A stretch of 48,506 nt of DNA from Alphaproteobacteria bacterium (GTDB lineage: Bacteria; Pseudomonadota; Alphaproteobacteria; Micavibrionales; Micavibrionaceae), in the NCBI GenBank assembly GCA_009929775.1, contig RZZS01000011.1, positions 1 through 48,506 of the forward strand, in the 5' to 3' direction. Shown here piece after piece: positions 1-8,382 of the stretch (positions are counted from its first letter, which is position 1; every line of letters begins with the position of its first letter). Position numbers and translations under genes: made by a program. The notes under the pieces are model-generated. The model had not been told where the DNA came from and ran no database searches. It saw only the letters and a program-made list of their open reading frames with translations.

Positions 1-1
1 C

Positions 2-457
2 CAGACAGACCACGTAGAGAAGGATGTACCTGTCAGAAGACACAAATCAAGGAGAAGGCCGAACGTTTCTCGCTTGACTCACAACGCCCGATTAGAGAAA
101 GAAAAGGTAAGAGCATCGGGGAAAGGCGTTATTCTGGTGTCTCCAACGCCAAGAAGCGGAATAAACATCGGAAATTGTCTGGTCCGGCGCGCGATGCATT
201 CTGATAACAGACACTGTGATTTTGCCCTGAATCTGGACAATGACCCACACCGCCTGCTCGAAAAGCTTTCCGAGACTCACCCCGTTTATTGGCTGCATCA
301 GGATATTTGTGACGGCGAACAATGTTTCGCGTCACGAAACAGCGTCTTTCTCTACCGCGATTACGGGCACCTGAGCGAGGAAGGCAGCGCACTTCTGGGC
401 GGAACGAACGACTGGTTCGAGGCATTTCACAGTCAGGCTTTGCTGTATCAAAACTGA
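2..457 (+). CDS. C-terminal part of an acyltransferase-3/SGNH-type protein (5' end outside window)
   Basis: The frame is open from base 2 to a TGA at 455-457, so the gene starts before the window; the TTG at 74 need not be the real start. The visible 151 residues resemble the periplasmic SGNH hydrolase-like domain that ends OafA/YrhL-type membrane O-acyltransferases. A beta-strand segment GVILVSPTPRSG is followed by ICDGEQC and LYRDYGHLSEEGS, the last supplying the usual Asp-x-x-His catalytic pair. Proteins of this family acetylate or otherwise acylate surface polysaccharides. The membrane domain that would prove this is not in the window, so a free-standing SGNH protein remains possible. The gene is followed by an 86-bp gap and a plus-strand gene of unknown function. 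Confidence 0.7.
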   Translation, partial: QTDHVEKDVPVRRHKSRRRPNVSRLTHNARLEKEKVRASGKGVILVSPTPRSGINIGNCLVRRAMHSDNRHCDFALNLDNDPHRLLEKLSETHPVYWLHQDICDGEQCFASRNSVFLYRDYGHLSEEGSALLGGTNDWFEAFHSQALLYQN

Positions 458-504
458 TAGCGGCATTAATCGCCCGCCTCAACAATTAATTAACATAATA
501 CAGG

Positions 505-510
505 TATAAT
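505..510 (+). promoter_or_regulatory. possible -10 box upstream of the 544 gene
   Basis: A TATAAT hexamer lies 33 bp upstream of the ATG at 544 in an AT-rich gap. No good -35 hexamer is seen at the right distance, so this is weak. An AAGGA-type ribosome site lies further down at about 526. Confidence 0.35.
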
Positions 511-543
511 CTTCGGAGCGAGATAAAGGACGAGTTCCCGAAA

Positions 544-1611
544 ATGTACACCGTTGGCGGATTGACGATTGACCAGCTCGGAGTGGTCCATGCCACGAAA
601 TACAAGCCGCCGATAGAACAGGGGACGCTGAAAATTCCGACGACGTTTGATGCCCTAGGCGGTTTGGATCAATCGCCTGACCGCTTTGTATTCAGAAATA
701 CCGTGCACACGTCGCTCAACGGCGTTGTCGGATCTCACATGATGGGAAACTGGAATGAGATGGCTTACGTCGTTGTTGCCCCTTTTCGCGAAGCTACCCG
801 TTTGAATGGGCCTCCGGCAGGCTTTTGCACAGTCGATACGTACTGGGCTATGGACCTCGCCACACCGTTGCAATTCAGGAAATTCAAAGTCGTATCTCCA
901 GCGCCATCGTCCGAAGACTTTGGAGATGGAGATTTATTCAGGGAGGACGGACACTTCGTCTATTACAAGACAGAGATGAATGATCAGGACAGGTTGTTTT
1001 TCTTGCGTCATTTCCTAACAGAGCGACACCCTAGGTACCCGGATATTTCTGTGAATGACGAATTATACTACTTCGCAGAAACTCTTTCCCGGCACAACGT
1101 GACGATTATTCCACGTGACTATTATATCGACACCGATGCAGATATTGAAAATCTTGAAGCCATCATTCTTTCTTCCGGTCCCAACGATCTGGAGATCATC
1201 GACGGCCTCATGCGGCAGACGATCCGGGATTACGCCACCTATCACGCCCTTTCAGGATACAATTGTCCCGCAAGGGAATGTGGCAATGACTACTGGGTAG
1301 ATGACCTAAGAAATACCGGCGAACCGGAAATGGCGGTGGAAGTCCGCGCCCTGCATCACGGAAAACATTGCTATTCCAAGCAATACGAGCTGGAAAAGAT
1401 GATTCACGCACAAGACGTCATGGGAAGAATTTTCAGAAGACCTGCGCCCCGGGAGATCGAAAAATTCCTGGCGGATCATGCAAAATCCTTGCCAGCAGGC
1501 AGCGTGAATCTGGTCCGACGGCTCATCCTGCACCCGTTGTACGACAATGCGCGCGAAGCCAGAGACCGGCTTCTGGCAGGCATGAATTCGCAACACCTGG
1601 ATCTCGCCTAG
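544..1611 (+). CDS. unrecognised 355-aa protein
   Basis: I do not recognise a family. The protein is acidic to neutral and shows no signal peptide and no membrane segment, so it is probably cytoplasmic. It has several Cys/His-containing stretches (for example YNCPARECGNDYW near residue 240 and HHGKHCYSKQ near 273) that could bind metal, but no known motif is matched. The C-terminal 70 residues are rich in Arg and Leu and look helical. The ATG at 544 is preceded by a GGA-containing ribosome site and a TATAAT box. It lies 86 bp after the acyltransferase fragment on the same strand; with a possible promoter in between, co-transcription is uncertain. Codon use and length make it a convincing gene. 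Confidence 0.8.
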   Translation: MYTVGGLTIDQLGVVHATKYKPPIEQGTLKIPTTFDALGGLDQSPDRFVFRNTVHTSLNGVVGSHMMGNWNEMAYVVVAPFREATRLNGPPAGFCTVDTYWAMDLATPLQFRKFKVVSPAPSSEDFGDGDLFREDGHFVYYKTEMNDQDRLFFLRHFLTERHPRYPDISVNDELYYFAETLSRHNVTIIPRDYYIDTDADIENLEAIILSSGPNDLEIIDGLMRQTIRDYATYHALSGYNCPARECGNDYWVDDLRNTGEPEMAVEVRALHHGKHCYSKQYELEKMIHAQDVMGRIFRRPAPREIEKFLADHAKSLPAGSVNLVRRLILHPLYDNAREARDRLLAGMNSQHLDLA

Positions 1612-1676
1612 GAAAAGAACTCAGGAAAGTCGGTAAAACGCATAAGTTCCAGACAATAAATAGAGCCCGCCCCGTG

Positions 1677-1931
1677 TCACGCAACCACGTCCAGAATTGC
1701 CCCACGCGCCGCACCTTCGCTCGAAGCGGTTGAGGTCAGCGCGGAAACGGCCTTTGCGGAGTCCACTTGCTGCGGCGGCGCGGGTTCCGGCGGAGGCTGG
1801 CGGTTTTCGACGTTACCTCCGGGAGGAGCGCCTGGCTCCTGCGGTTCGGCGGGTTTCGATTGCGGCTGCGCACTTGATCTGGTCTGCAGGACCGATGGCT
1901 GAAGATAGGCAGAGACGGATCCAATTTGCAT
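1677..1931 (-). CDS. small Pro/Gln/Ala-rich hypothetical protein
   Basis: An 84-aa protein beginning MQIGSVSAYLQPS. The ATG at 1931 is chosen because a GGAGGG ribosome site lies 5 bp upstream; a longer reading from 1979 has no such site. The middle is low complexity (Pro, Gln, Glu, Ala) and probably disordered, and the C-terminus SSEGAARGAILDVVA may be a short helix. Small proteins of this shape are common in alphaproteobacteria, but I can assign no function. It is convergent with the 544 gene (65 bp between stops). Confidence 0.55.
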   Translation of the reverse strand: MQIGSVSAYLQPSVLQTRSSAQPQSKPAEPQEPGAPPGGNVENRQPPPEPAPPQQVDSAKAVSALTSTASSEGAARGAILDVVA

Positions 1932-2001
1932 GTCGCCCTCCGGTCGGAAAGAATCACCAACACAGAATGAAACTAACATAAAATTCTTACCGGGTCGTCA
2001 A

Positions 2002-2033
2002 GAAACGCCGGGACGCCCCAGCCCCGGCGTTTC
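2002..2033 (-). terminator. hairpin downstream of the 2059-3018 gene
   Basis: Perfect 11-bp stem (GAAACGCCGGG at 2002-2012, CCCGGCGTTTC at 2023-2033) with a 10-nt loop, 26 bp after the stop at 2059. On the minus strand the stem ends in TTTCTT, a weak T tract. Confidence 0.55.
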
Positions 2034-2058
2034 CTGTATTTCATTCGCACACGTCCTC

Positions 2059-3018
2059 TTAATGCAGCGCCCGGTCCTGCTCTTCGCGTACTGCGTGCGA
2101 TTCCGGCATGTCCGGTTTCACTGCGCCGACACGCCCTCCGAACCACGCGGCCAGAGCGCCGAGAATCAGGGCGACGGCGCCCCAGAACGCCGCCTGCGCA
2201 ACCGCGTTCGCGGCGGTATCAGCGACTTGCGCGGCTTGTTGCTGCGCCTGCTCGAAGCCTTGCCGGAACTGCTGCGTCCATTGCTGAAGCTGATCGCGGG
2301 CCTGCGGAACCGGTATCCCGCGAGCTTCGGAAATAACCTGTGCGGCCTGCGTTTCGGCCTGATCGATCGCCTGCTGATCGCCTTGCACGGTTGCCGTCAA
2401 AACGTTGACAATCGCAGTGCGGATTTCCTCCGTATTAGCGCCGCCCACGGCCTGATCGATCTGGTTCTGAAGAGCCGCCATCGGGTCGGCCTCCTGCATG
2501 ATCGTCGGCGCCGCCGTCGAGGCAATCGAGGCGATACCCCCGGCTGTATTCGCAACGGCGCTGTACATGCCGCCCATAATGGTGCCGAGCGCAGAGCCCA
2601 TCAGGTAAATCACAACCACCATCGACAGCGCCCAGGCAACAAGCCCGTTCCACGCGCCGGTGGATTTACTCGGGATTCCCGACAAACGCGATGCGGCATA
2701 ACCGCCTGCAAAAGCGGCGATGATGCCCGAGACGATCCACCAAAGACCCGCGCCCACGGAAAACCCGGTGAACGAGGGCGTGCCCCCCGCCTGCGCCGGA
2801 TCAATCGTCGCCGCACCTATTCCAATGCCGAGCATGTTGAGGACCAGCGTTGTGATCAATGCCACGACGACCCCGGCGAAAATCCCGCCCCAGGAAACGT
2901 GGTTGATGCGCATCGCGCGCAGATCGTCTCCAGGCCTGATCTGCGCGGCAACCCCGCTCGCCGTATGCGGGGCCTCGTAAGACGCGCGCGCCTTATGCGT
3001 TTCAGTGTGCGTAGCCAT
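2059..3018 (-). CDS. multi-pass membrane protein, YrzE/PhnA-like type
   Basis: A 319-aa protein. The start ATG at 3018 follows a GGAGGAAAAGGA ribosome site; an upstream extension to 3117 lacks one. After a polar N-terminus come two hydrophobic hairpins (IFAGVVVALITTLVLNMLGI near 43-62, then segments near 85-110 and 115-145). A long Gln/Ala-rich, probably helical soluble part follows (about 170-265), then a last membrane segment AFWGAVALILGALAAWFGGR. It resembles alphaproteobacterial membrane proteins often labelled 'PhnA-like' or TIGR04086/YrzE, whose function is unknown. The Gln/Ala stretch probably forms a coiled coil outside the membrane. It is followed by a hairpin and preceded by the TerB-like gene on the same strand, but a terminator separates the two. 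Confidence 0.75.
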   Translation of the reverse strand: MATHTETHKARASYEAPHTASGVAAQIRPGDDLRAMRINHVSWGGIFAGVVVALITTLVLNMLGIGIGAATIDPAQAGGTPSFTGFSVGAGLWWIVSGIIAAFAGGYAASRLSGIPSKSTGAWNGLVAWALSMVVVIYLMGSALGTIMGGMYSAVANTAGGIASIASTAAPTIMQEADPMAALQNQIDQAVGGANTEEIRTAIVNVLTATVQGDQQAIDQAETQAAQVISEARGIPVPQARDQLQQWTQQFRQGFEQAQQQAAQVADTAANAVAQAAFWGAVALILGALAAWFGGRVGAVKPDMPESHAVREEQDRALH

Positions 3019-3134
3019 TCCTTTTCCTCCGAAAGTTTTTCGTTTCTCCGGAAAAGACCAACCCGGCATCCTCGCACTGGTTCCTGAAACCATTGATCCC
3101 GGCCCCGCACTCGCCATCGGTCACCACCATGGAA

Positions 3135-3158
3135 AAAGCCGACGGACACGTCGGCTTT
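3135..3158 (-). terminator. Rho-independent terminator of the TerB-like gene
   Basis: AAAGCCGAC / GTCGGCTTT stem with a 6-nt loop, followed on the minus strand by a run of T. It lies 30 bp after the stop of the 3188-3808 gene. Confidence 0.75.
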
Positions 3159-3187
3159 CCAAATGATCGTTCAAGACGGCGAGACGA

Positions 3188-3808
3188 CTACTTCGCGTGC
3201 CTCAAATTTTTTCTGCTCGCAAAAAAGTCTTTCTTCATAGCCATATAGCGCATTTTTGGATAATCCAGACCATGACGGATATCCTCCAGAAGGCGCTCCT
3301 CGTTCTTCTCAACGACGCCGTCAGCGGCAAGAATATAGAACGACGCCTTGATGATCTTCTCCTTCAGGTCGTTGGTCAGGATCGGACGGATGCCCATCAG
3401 CTCGTCATGAAGCACCGTCGGACTGTTCTGCATGGCGTCCGCGATTTCCGACACGAATTCCTCCTCCAGCTCCTCGCCTGTCAGCAATTCGTATATCCGC
3501 GTGATCGTCTTCGCCTCGTTCTTGTCGAGCCGCCCGTCGACGATGGACATCGCCACCATGCACCGCACGAGTGCGGTGAAAGAAGCGTTGGCGTCCTGGG
3601 CATGAACGCCAACCGGGTCGCGCAGCGCGAAAATGAGAAGAAAGAAACCCGCGACGAACCCAAGCCCGCCAACCGCCATGAGGCCCAGTCCGATAACGAA
3701 CACGAACTCCTGCGCATCGTAGAAGTGGTAAAAGCCGTAAAACAGCCCGCCAAGAACAGCGGTCACAAGCCCGGCGGTTAAAATCCGCATGCCCGATAAA
3801 CCTTGCAT
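3188..3808 (-). CDS. membrane-anchored TerB-like domain protein
   Basis: A 206-aa protein with two N-terminal membrane segments (about 8-25 and 33-60) followed by a helical TerB-type domain (about 75-195). The domain shows the typical 'MSIVDGRLDKNEAKTI...' and 'AADGVVEKNEERLL' repeats, where the acidic DG-x-(L/V)-x-x-NE patterns are the conserved metal-site-like residues of TerB/DjlA N-domains. The membrane hairpin would hold the domain on the cytoplasmic face. TerB domains occur in stress-response and envelope-linked proteins, and the specific role here is unknown. The ATG at 3808 has an AGGAGA ribosome site 8 bp upstream. A strong terminator follows the gene, so it is probably transcribed alone. 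Confidence 0.75.
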   Translation of the reverse strand: MQGLSGMRILTAGLVTAVLGGLFYGFYHFYDAQEFVFVIGLGLMAVGGLGFVAGFFLLIFALRDPVGVHAQDANASFTALVRCMVAMSIVDGRLDKNEAKTITRIYELLTGEELEEEFVSEIADAMQNSPTVLHDELMGIRPILTNDLKEKIIKASFYILAADGVVEKNEERLLEDIRHGLDYPKMRYMAMKKDFFASRKNLRHAK

Positions 3809-3985
3809 AGGAATCTCCTGTACTATTGGCCCGGAAGATAATCGGGCGGGGAGGGTGGAAACCCGAAAAGGACAGAAAAGTTTACCACAGGAGAATGACG
3901 CATCTAAACGCTTTTCCGGACCCGTTTACGAGATTTTTGCTTTCGCGCACCATACTGGCGTACAATAGGTTAGGCGGAGGAATGT

Positions 3986-4351
3986 ATGAAGAGAAGCCGC
4001 AAGGTTGAAGTCATCGAAGACGAGGAGTTGCTGGAGGCGCGCAAGAACCTTCCAGTCTTCCCGGATTTGAACGACAAGATGAAGGTCGACCTTGCCGTCA
4101 ACAGCAAGGGCGAGGTCTGGGTGCTTCATACGAGACCCTTTCCGGGAATCCTTCTGTGGGCAGAGTACGATGCCGATACAGAGGCCGTTACGCTCTGCAT
4201 GGAAGACGGGAAGATTCAGGAGCTGGGGATTAAAGTCAACCAGCAGGTCGGAAAATTCCTGCTGCGGGCAAAGCGGGTTTTCACAATTTTGACGGACGGC
4301 AAAAAGATCGAGGATATGTATCTCGTTCCCCTGCTCGTCCGGAATGTTTAG
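3986..4351 (+). CDS. hypothetical protein, 121 aa
   Basis: The sequence has the look of a small all-beta protein: alternating strands such as GEVWVLHTRPFPGILLWAEY and AKRVFTILTDGKKIEDMYLVP. There is no signal peptide and no membrane segment. The ATG at 3986 follows GGAGG at a 7-bp distance. The next gene starts 15 bp after its stop, so the two probably form an operon. I know no family for it. Confidence 0.7.
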   Translation: MKRSRKVEVIEDEELLEARKNLPVFPDLNDKMKVDLAVNSKGEVWVLHTRPFPGILLWAEYDADTEAVTLCMEDGKIQELGIKVNQQVGKFLLRAKRVFTILTDGKKIEDMYLVPLLVRNV

Positions 4352-4366
4352 AGGGAGAGGGACAAC

Positions 4367-4873
4367 ATGGCAACAGGACTCGAGATCACCGAACAGCGTG
4401 TACGCGAACAGGACGCCGCTTTTCACCAGCAAATGATGCAGCGAGCAGATCAGGCCGCCATCGCTGCCGGTCGGCAGGCAGCCGCAAGACCGGACGACCC
4501 GGGACCGAAATCCCCGGGAATCGGGGGCGTGATGGAAGAAATTTTTGGTGGAACCGAGAATGCCCGGATAATGGGTGGTGTGGGAAAAATGGCGTTTGGC
4601 TATGGAATGCTCACGGAACTGACGAATATGCTGCAAGGCGGACTGGCGACTGTCTCCGGCGGGAACGGCTTGTTCGGCGGCGTTATGGACAGCATGAAAA
4701 ACATGTTCGGGGGCGTCGACGGTCCGGAAACGGTTATGCACTTCGATGCCAGCGGTAGCGCAATCGCTGCCCCCGGAACAACCCCGGACATGCAACCGGT
4801 TCCGACGGCAATCGGCCCGCAGACCCCGGGTGCCGGCGGTCCGGGCATGACCCCGGGCCTCACGATGGTCTGA
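4367..4873 (+). CDS. hypothetical protein with Gly/Met-rich centre and Pro/Gly tail
   Basis: A 168-aa protein. The first 40 residues are helical and Gln/Arg/Ala-rich; residues about 50-125 are rich in Gly, Met and Phe (for example MGGVGKMAFGYGMLTELTNM) and weakly amphipathic; the last 35 residues are Pro/Gly/Thr-rich and likely disordered. No signal peptide. It starts 15 bp after the preceding gene with a GAGGGAGAGGGA ribosome site and is followed by a terminator-like hairpin, so the two small genes form a two-gene unit. Function unknown; the composition suggests a structural or scaffold protein, but that is only a guess. Confidence 0.7.
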   Translation: MATGLEITEQRVREQDAAFHQQMMQRADQAAIAAGRQAAARPDDPGPKSPGIGGVMEEIFGGTENARIMGGVGKMAFGYGMLTELTNMLQGGLATVSGGNGLFGGVMDSMKNMFGGVDGPETVMHFDASGSAIAAPGTTPDMQPVPTAIGPQTPGAGGPGMTPGLTMV

Positions 4874-4895
4874 CAACTGATCCTCTCCACGCCGC

Positions 4896-4921
4896 AACGC
4901 GCTGCCTGCGGGCGGCGCGTT
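4896..4921 (+). terminator. terminator-like hairpin after the 3986-4873 unit
   Basis: AACGCGC (4896-4902) pairs with GCGCGTT (4915-4921), with further GC pairing inside; the T tract is short. It lies 22 bp after the stop at 4873. Confidence 0.5.
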
Positions 4922-5057
4922 TCGTTGTGCCCTGTTTCGGCGTCCGGGACCGGACACAGTTCATGAGTAACTTTCATAGAGCACCAAACGCCGTTGATTT
5001 CGGGGGGAATGAAAGAGTATTATTGCAGTCATTCTTATATTTTTTTGAGGGATTTCA

Positions 5058-5426
5058 ATGGGATCATTTATTTCTGTTTTGCCGGAAAGTGCGGGAGCTA
5101 TCCTGTGTCTTAAAGTCGAAGGCCCGGTTACGATTGAGGACTATAACCGCGTCGTTCTTACCGAAATAAAAAAAACAACAGAGCGGTTTGGCGAGTTTCG
5201 CCTGCTCGTTCATTACAAGGATTTCCGGGGCTGGATGCCGGAAGCCGTGGCGGAAGATATGGAAGCGATCGCCCGCTATGCCCGTTTTCTGAGGAAATTC
5301 GCAATGATCGACCCGCCTGAAAGCGAATTGTTCAGCCAAAAGCTCAAGCATCACCATTTCGACCGGCCAGTCCGATCCTTTCCAGCGAACGAGTTCGACG
5401 CGGCGCTCGACTGGCTCCGATCCTAA
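5058..5426 (+). CDS. SpoIIAA-like (STAS-fold) protein
   Basis: A 122-aa protein with the pattern of the SpoIIAA-like family (Pfam PF11964): an N-terminal strand [19 protein letters not shown], a strand [22 protein letters not shown], and a C-terminal [15 protein letters not shown] helix typical of the family end. Family members are small cytoplasmic proteins with a STAS-like fold; their roles are mostly unknown and a lipid- or ligand-binding role has been suggested. The ATG at 5058 follows a GAGGGA ribosome site. Its stop overlaps the stop of the convergent hypE by three bases, so no terminator separates the two. Confidence 0.75.
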   Translation: MGSFISVLPESAGAILCLKVEGPVTIEDYNRVVLTEIKKTTERFGEFRLLVHYKDFRGWMPEAVAEDMEAIARYARFLRKFAMIDPPESELFSQKLKHHHFDRPVRSFPANEFDAALDWLRS

Positions 5427-6472
5427 CAAATCCGCGGGAGGAGCTCCCCACTCGGCATATCAAGAATGCGAGTGGCGCCGATAGGCGTGCGCATTGTCAC
5501 GAGCCCTGGCCGTCCCGCGCAGACCGCGCCGATTACCGCCGGAGCAACACCCGGAAAATGCCGGGCAATGACCTCGACCGCGGCATCCGCATCCCCCGGA
5601 GCGACGAACGCAACGAAACGTCCTTCGTTGGCGACATGAAGCGGGTCAAACCCCAGAATTTCACACGCCCCGCGTACTCCGTCGTCGACGGCGATTTTCG
5701 ACTCGTCCGCCTCGATCGACAGGTTCGACGCGGTCGCGATCTCGTTCAGAACCGCCGCCACGCCACCGCGCGTCGCATCGCGCAAACAGCGAACGTCCAG
5801 CCCGGAATCCAGCATCTCGAGAACGGCCCCCGACAAATCGGCGCTATCGCTCTCGATATCGGCCTCGAAGGAAAGTCCCTCGCGCGCAGCCATCACCGCC
5901 ATCCCGTGGCGACCGATGTCGCCGGACAGTATCACCGCGTCGCCCGGTCTCACGGCTTCCGGGCCGATCCGGCGCGCATCACCGTCCCGGAACAGACCAA
6001 CACCCGTCGTGTTGATATACAGCCCGTCCCCGTGGCCGCGCTCGACCACTTTCGTATCCCCGGTAACAATCCGCACGCCCGCCTTATCCGCGGCGCTCCG
6101 CATCGATCGGACAATCCGCCACAGCGCCTCCATCGGCAACCCTTCCTCGAGGATGAAGGATACCGAAAGATACGCGGGCCGCGCACCCGCCATCGCCAGA
6201 TCGTTTACCGTCCCGTGTACGGCGAGCGAACCGATATCGCCCCCCGGAAAGAACAGAGGCCGGACAACAAAGCTGTCCGTAGTCATGGCAATACGCGAAA
6301 CGGAAACGTCCAGCACCGCAGCATCATTCGGCTGCACGTCGCCGAAAGCGGCCAGAAACATCCGCCCGATCAGCTGGTTCATCAACCGCCCGCCCGCGCC
6401 ATGGGCCATCAGCACTGCAGGGTAGTCGCTGAGCGGAATCGGACACGACATGTTCGTGATATCGTTTGCCAT
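5423..6472 (-). CDS. hypE: HypE, [NiFe]-hydrogenase maturation carbamoyl dehydratase
   Basis: HypE takes the carbamoyl group from HypF on its C-terminal cysteine and dehydrates it with ATP to a thiocyanate, the source of the CN ligands. The 349-aa reading from the ATG at 6472 shows the AIR-synthase-like fold: [17 protein letters not shown] near the N-terminus, [13 protein letters not shown], the ATP-loop [29 protein letters not shown], and the C-terminal PRIC with the acceptor Cys as last residue. A longer start at 6517 is possible, and neither has a clear ribosome site. It is the last gene of the hydrogenase cluster. It is separated from hypD by a repeat-protein gene and a hairpin, so it may need read-through or its own promoter. 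Confidence 0.95.
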   Translation of the reverse strand: MANDITNMSCPIPLSDYPAVLMAHGAGGRLMNQLIGRMFLAAFGDVQPNDAAVLDVSVSRIAMTTDSFVVRPLFFPGGDIGSLAVHGTVNDLAMAGARPAYLSVSFILEEGLPMEALWRIVRSMRSAADKAGVRIVTGDTKVVERGHGDGLYINTTGVGLFRDGDARRIGPEAVRPGDAVILSGDIGRHGMAVMAAREGLSFEADIESDSADLSGAVLEMLDSGLDVRCLRDATRGGVAAVLNEIATASNLSIEADESKIAVDDGVRGACEILGFDPLHVANEGRFVAFVAPGDADAAVEVIARHFPGVAPAVIGAVCAGRPGLVTMRTPIGATRILDMPSGELLPRIC

Positions 6473-6528
6473 GAAGCCATCTAGGGCGAGGAGCCGGGGC
6501 AGGTCAAGCCCGTTCATGCCGGAACCGG

Positions 6529-6558
6529 AAACCGCCGGTGAAATGTCCCCGGCGGTTT
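6529..6558 (-). terminator. hairpin between the Arg/Glu-repeat gene and hypE
   Basis: Perfect 10-bp stem AAACCGCCGG (6529-6538) / CCGGCGGTTT (6549-6558), loop 10 nt, 12 bp after the stop at 6571. The T tract is short on both strands, so termination may be partial. Confidence 0.5.
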
Positions 6559-6570
6559 TCGGTAAACAAC

Positions 6571-6942
6571 CTACTCGTTATAGCCCCCATGACGGCGCTT
6601 GTACCTGTTCTCCCGGCGTTCCTGGATATTCTCCCGGCGCTGTTCACGGCGATCCTGAATATTTTCTCTCCGGTCTTCCCGGCGTTCCTGAACATCCAGA
6701 CGTCGTTCCTCACGCCTCTCCTGGACATTATCGCGGCGGTTCTCCCGACGCTCCTGAACCACTTCCCTGTGTTCGCCGCGTCGTTCCTGCACGTTTTCCC
6801 GGTGTTCCTGACGCCGCTCAACGCGATTCTCGATCCGGTCGCGGACGGCTTCCTGCCGGTTATAGCTTTCCTGAGCATAGCCTTGGGTTGGAGCCAACAC
6901 CGCCAAAACGAGGCCGGTCGCCATCAGATATCTGTAATCCAT
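6571..6942 (-). CDS. exported protein with 11-residue Arg/Glu repeats
   Basis: A 123-aa protein. The ATG at 6942 has AAGGAG 8 bp upstream. Residues 1-24 form a signal peptide (hydrophobic [13 protein letters not shown], cut likely after QGYA). The rest is almost entirely charged: an 11-residue unit of the form xVQERRExRRx repeats about six times (for example [33 protein letters not shown]). An 11-residue period fits a hendecad coiled coil or a stable single helix of alternating Arg/Glu ion pairs. The net charge is positive, and the tail [10 protein letters not shown] is basic. Function unknown; a periplasmic polyanion- or metal-related role is possible but not shown. It sits between hypD and hypE, an odd place for an exported protein. 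Confidence 0.75.
   Translation of the reverse strand: MDYRYLMATGLVLAVLAPTQGYAQESYNRQEAVRDRIENRVERRQEHRENVQERRGEHREVVQERRENRRDNVQERREERRLDVQERREDRRENIQDRREQRRENIQERRENRYKRRHGGYNE
6588..6808 (-). repeat. 33-bp tandem repeats coding the Arg/Glu hendecads
   Basis: The minus-strand coding sequence repeats a degenerate 33-bp unit (visible on the plus strand as recurring 'cggcgttcctg' and 'cattatc/gatatt' blocks), matching six 11-residue units of the protein. The copies have diverged at third positions. Limits are approximate. Confidence 0.6.
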
Positions 6943-7045
6943 CAAAATCTCCTTTAAAGCGTTGCCTGATATGCCACACGATTCCGGGCATTTACAGGAT
7001 TATACGGCGGAGCGACGGGAACCCTTCGGAGAAATCTGAAAAAAT

Positions 7046-8137
7046 CTACCCGCTTTTCCCATGATAGCGGTAATAGGCCGAACATGCCCCCTCGCCCGAA
7101 ACCATGGTCGCGCCGAGCGGCTTTTCCGGCATGCATTTTTTGCCGAAGGCCGGACATTCATGCGGCTTTTTGAGCCCCTGAAGAATCAGGCCGGAGATGC
7201 ACTCCCCGCTCTCTTCCTTCGATTGACCGGCAACGTCGAAACGGGTTTCCGCATCGAAACCGGCATACGCCTCTGAAAGACCGAGACCGCTCGCAGGAAT
7301 TTCGCCGATACCGCGCCATTTGCGGTCCCGGATCGCGAAGACCTCGCGTACGAGTTCCTGCGCTGACCGGTTGCCGCCTTCCTGCACGGCGCGGACATAT
7401 TGATTCTCCACTTCCGAACGCCCCTGCTCGAGTTGCCTGATACACAGATAGACCCCGTGAAGAATGTCGAGCGGCTCGAAGCCTGTTACGACGATCGGAA
7501 CCTTGAATTTTTCCGCGATAGGCGTGTATTCCTCCCACCCCATGACCGCACAGACATGCCCGGCCGCCAGAAATGCCTGAACGCGATTATGAGGCGAAGA
7601 CAGGATCGCCTCCATCGCCGGCGGCACCAGAACGTGCGAGACCAGCACCGAAAAGTTCGAGAGCCCCGCCTGTCTCGCCTGATAAACCGCCATCGCGTTC
7701 GCCGGTGCCGTCGTTTCAAACCCGACCGCGAAGAAAACGACCTCGCGGTCCGGATTCTGAGCCGCCAGCTTCACGGCGTCGAGCGGAGAATAGACTATGC
7801 GCACGTCGCCCCCGCCAGCCTTGACGGACAAAAGATCGCGTTCGGAACCGGGCACACGCAGCATGTCCCCGAACGAGCAGAAAACAACCCCGGGCTTTGC
7901 CGCAATTTCCAGCGCCTTGTCGATCTGCTCGACCGGCGTCACGCAGACCGGGCAACCGGGTCCGTGCACGAGATTGATCTCTTGCGGAAGGATCTGCTGG
8001 ACACCGAATCGGACTATGGCGTGCGTCTGACCGCCGCAAACCTCCATGATTGTCCATGGACGGGTGGTTACGCTCCGGATTGCATCGGCGTACCTTCTCG
8101 CCGCCTGCGGATCCCGGAATTCATCAATATATTTCAT
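7046..8137 (-). CDS. hypD: HypD, hydrogenase Fe(CN)2CO assembly scaffold
   Basis: With HypC, HypD is the iron-sulfur scaffold on which the Fe(CN)2CO group is put together. The 363-aa length is normal. Motifs visible: [10 protein letters not shown] (Cys34), [11 protein letters not shown] (Cys62, Cys65), [12 protein letters not shown], and the C-terminal cysteine set that holds the [4Fe-4S] cluster ([30 protein letters not shown]). Its ATG overlaps the stop of hypC by four bases (ATGA), a sign of translational coupling. The next gene downstream is the Arg/Glu-repeat protein rather than hypE, which is unusual. Confidence 0.97.
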   Translation of the reverse strand: MKYIDEFRDPQAARRYADAIRSVTTRPWTIMEVCGGQTHAIVRFGVQQILPQEINLVHGPGCPVCVTPVEQIDKALEIAAKPGVVFCSFGDMLRVPGSERDLLSVKAGGGDVRIVYSPLDAVKLAAQNPDREVVFFAVGFETTAPANAMAVYQARQAGLSNFSVLVSHVLVPPAMEAILSSPHNRVQAFLAAGHVCAVMGWEEYTPIAEKFKVPIVVTGFEPLDILHGVYLCIRQLEQGRSEVENQYVRAVQEGGNRSAQELVREVFAIRDRKWRGIGEIPASGLGLSEAYAGFDAETRFDVAGQSKEESGECISGLILQGLKKPHECPAFGKKCMPEKPLGATMVSGEGACSAYYRYHGKSG

Positions 8138-8379
8138 TTGTCCCGTATTTCGCCCAGTTCGCCGATTTCGTCGAGGTAATCGAAGGTGGTCATGGCCTGC
8201 GCCTCGTCAATGATGTTGATCGCCACCCCGGCGTGAACAAGGATGAAATCGCCGATCGACGCAAGCGGGACAAAAGCGAGCGAGGCTTCCTTGATCGCCG
8301 AACCGTATTGAACGCGGCCCGTCCTCGCGAGCCCCTCGCCCTCGATGCTGATAATTTGCCCTGGGATGGCCAGACACAT
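8134..8379 (-). CDS. hypC: HypC, hydrogenase assembly chaperone
   Basis: HypC is the small chaperone that carries the iron centre from HypD to the apo-large subunit. It has 81 aa and begins MCLAIPGQI, with the essential Cys2 exposed after removal of Met. The beta-barrel core [16 protein letters not shown] and [20 protein letters not shown] are typical. The start is 3 bp from the hypF stop, and it overlaps hypD by four bases, so hypF-hypC-hypD are coupled. Confidence 0.97.
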   Translation of the reverse strand: MCLAIPGQIISIEGEGLARTGRVQYGSAIKEASLAFVPLASIGDFILVHAGVAINIIDEAQAMTTFDYLDEIGELGEIRDK

Positions 8380-8382
8380 TTC

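Noticed and set aside
1930..3087. 385-aa Arg/His-rich plus-strand frame
   Set aside because: Antisense to the multi-pass membrane protein gene, which has a good ribosome site and hydrophobic pattern.
6588..6808. Possible CRISPR-like array
   Set aside because: The repeat has no spacers; it is a coding tandem repeat with an 11-codon period.
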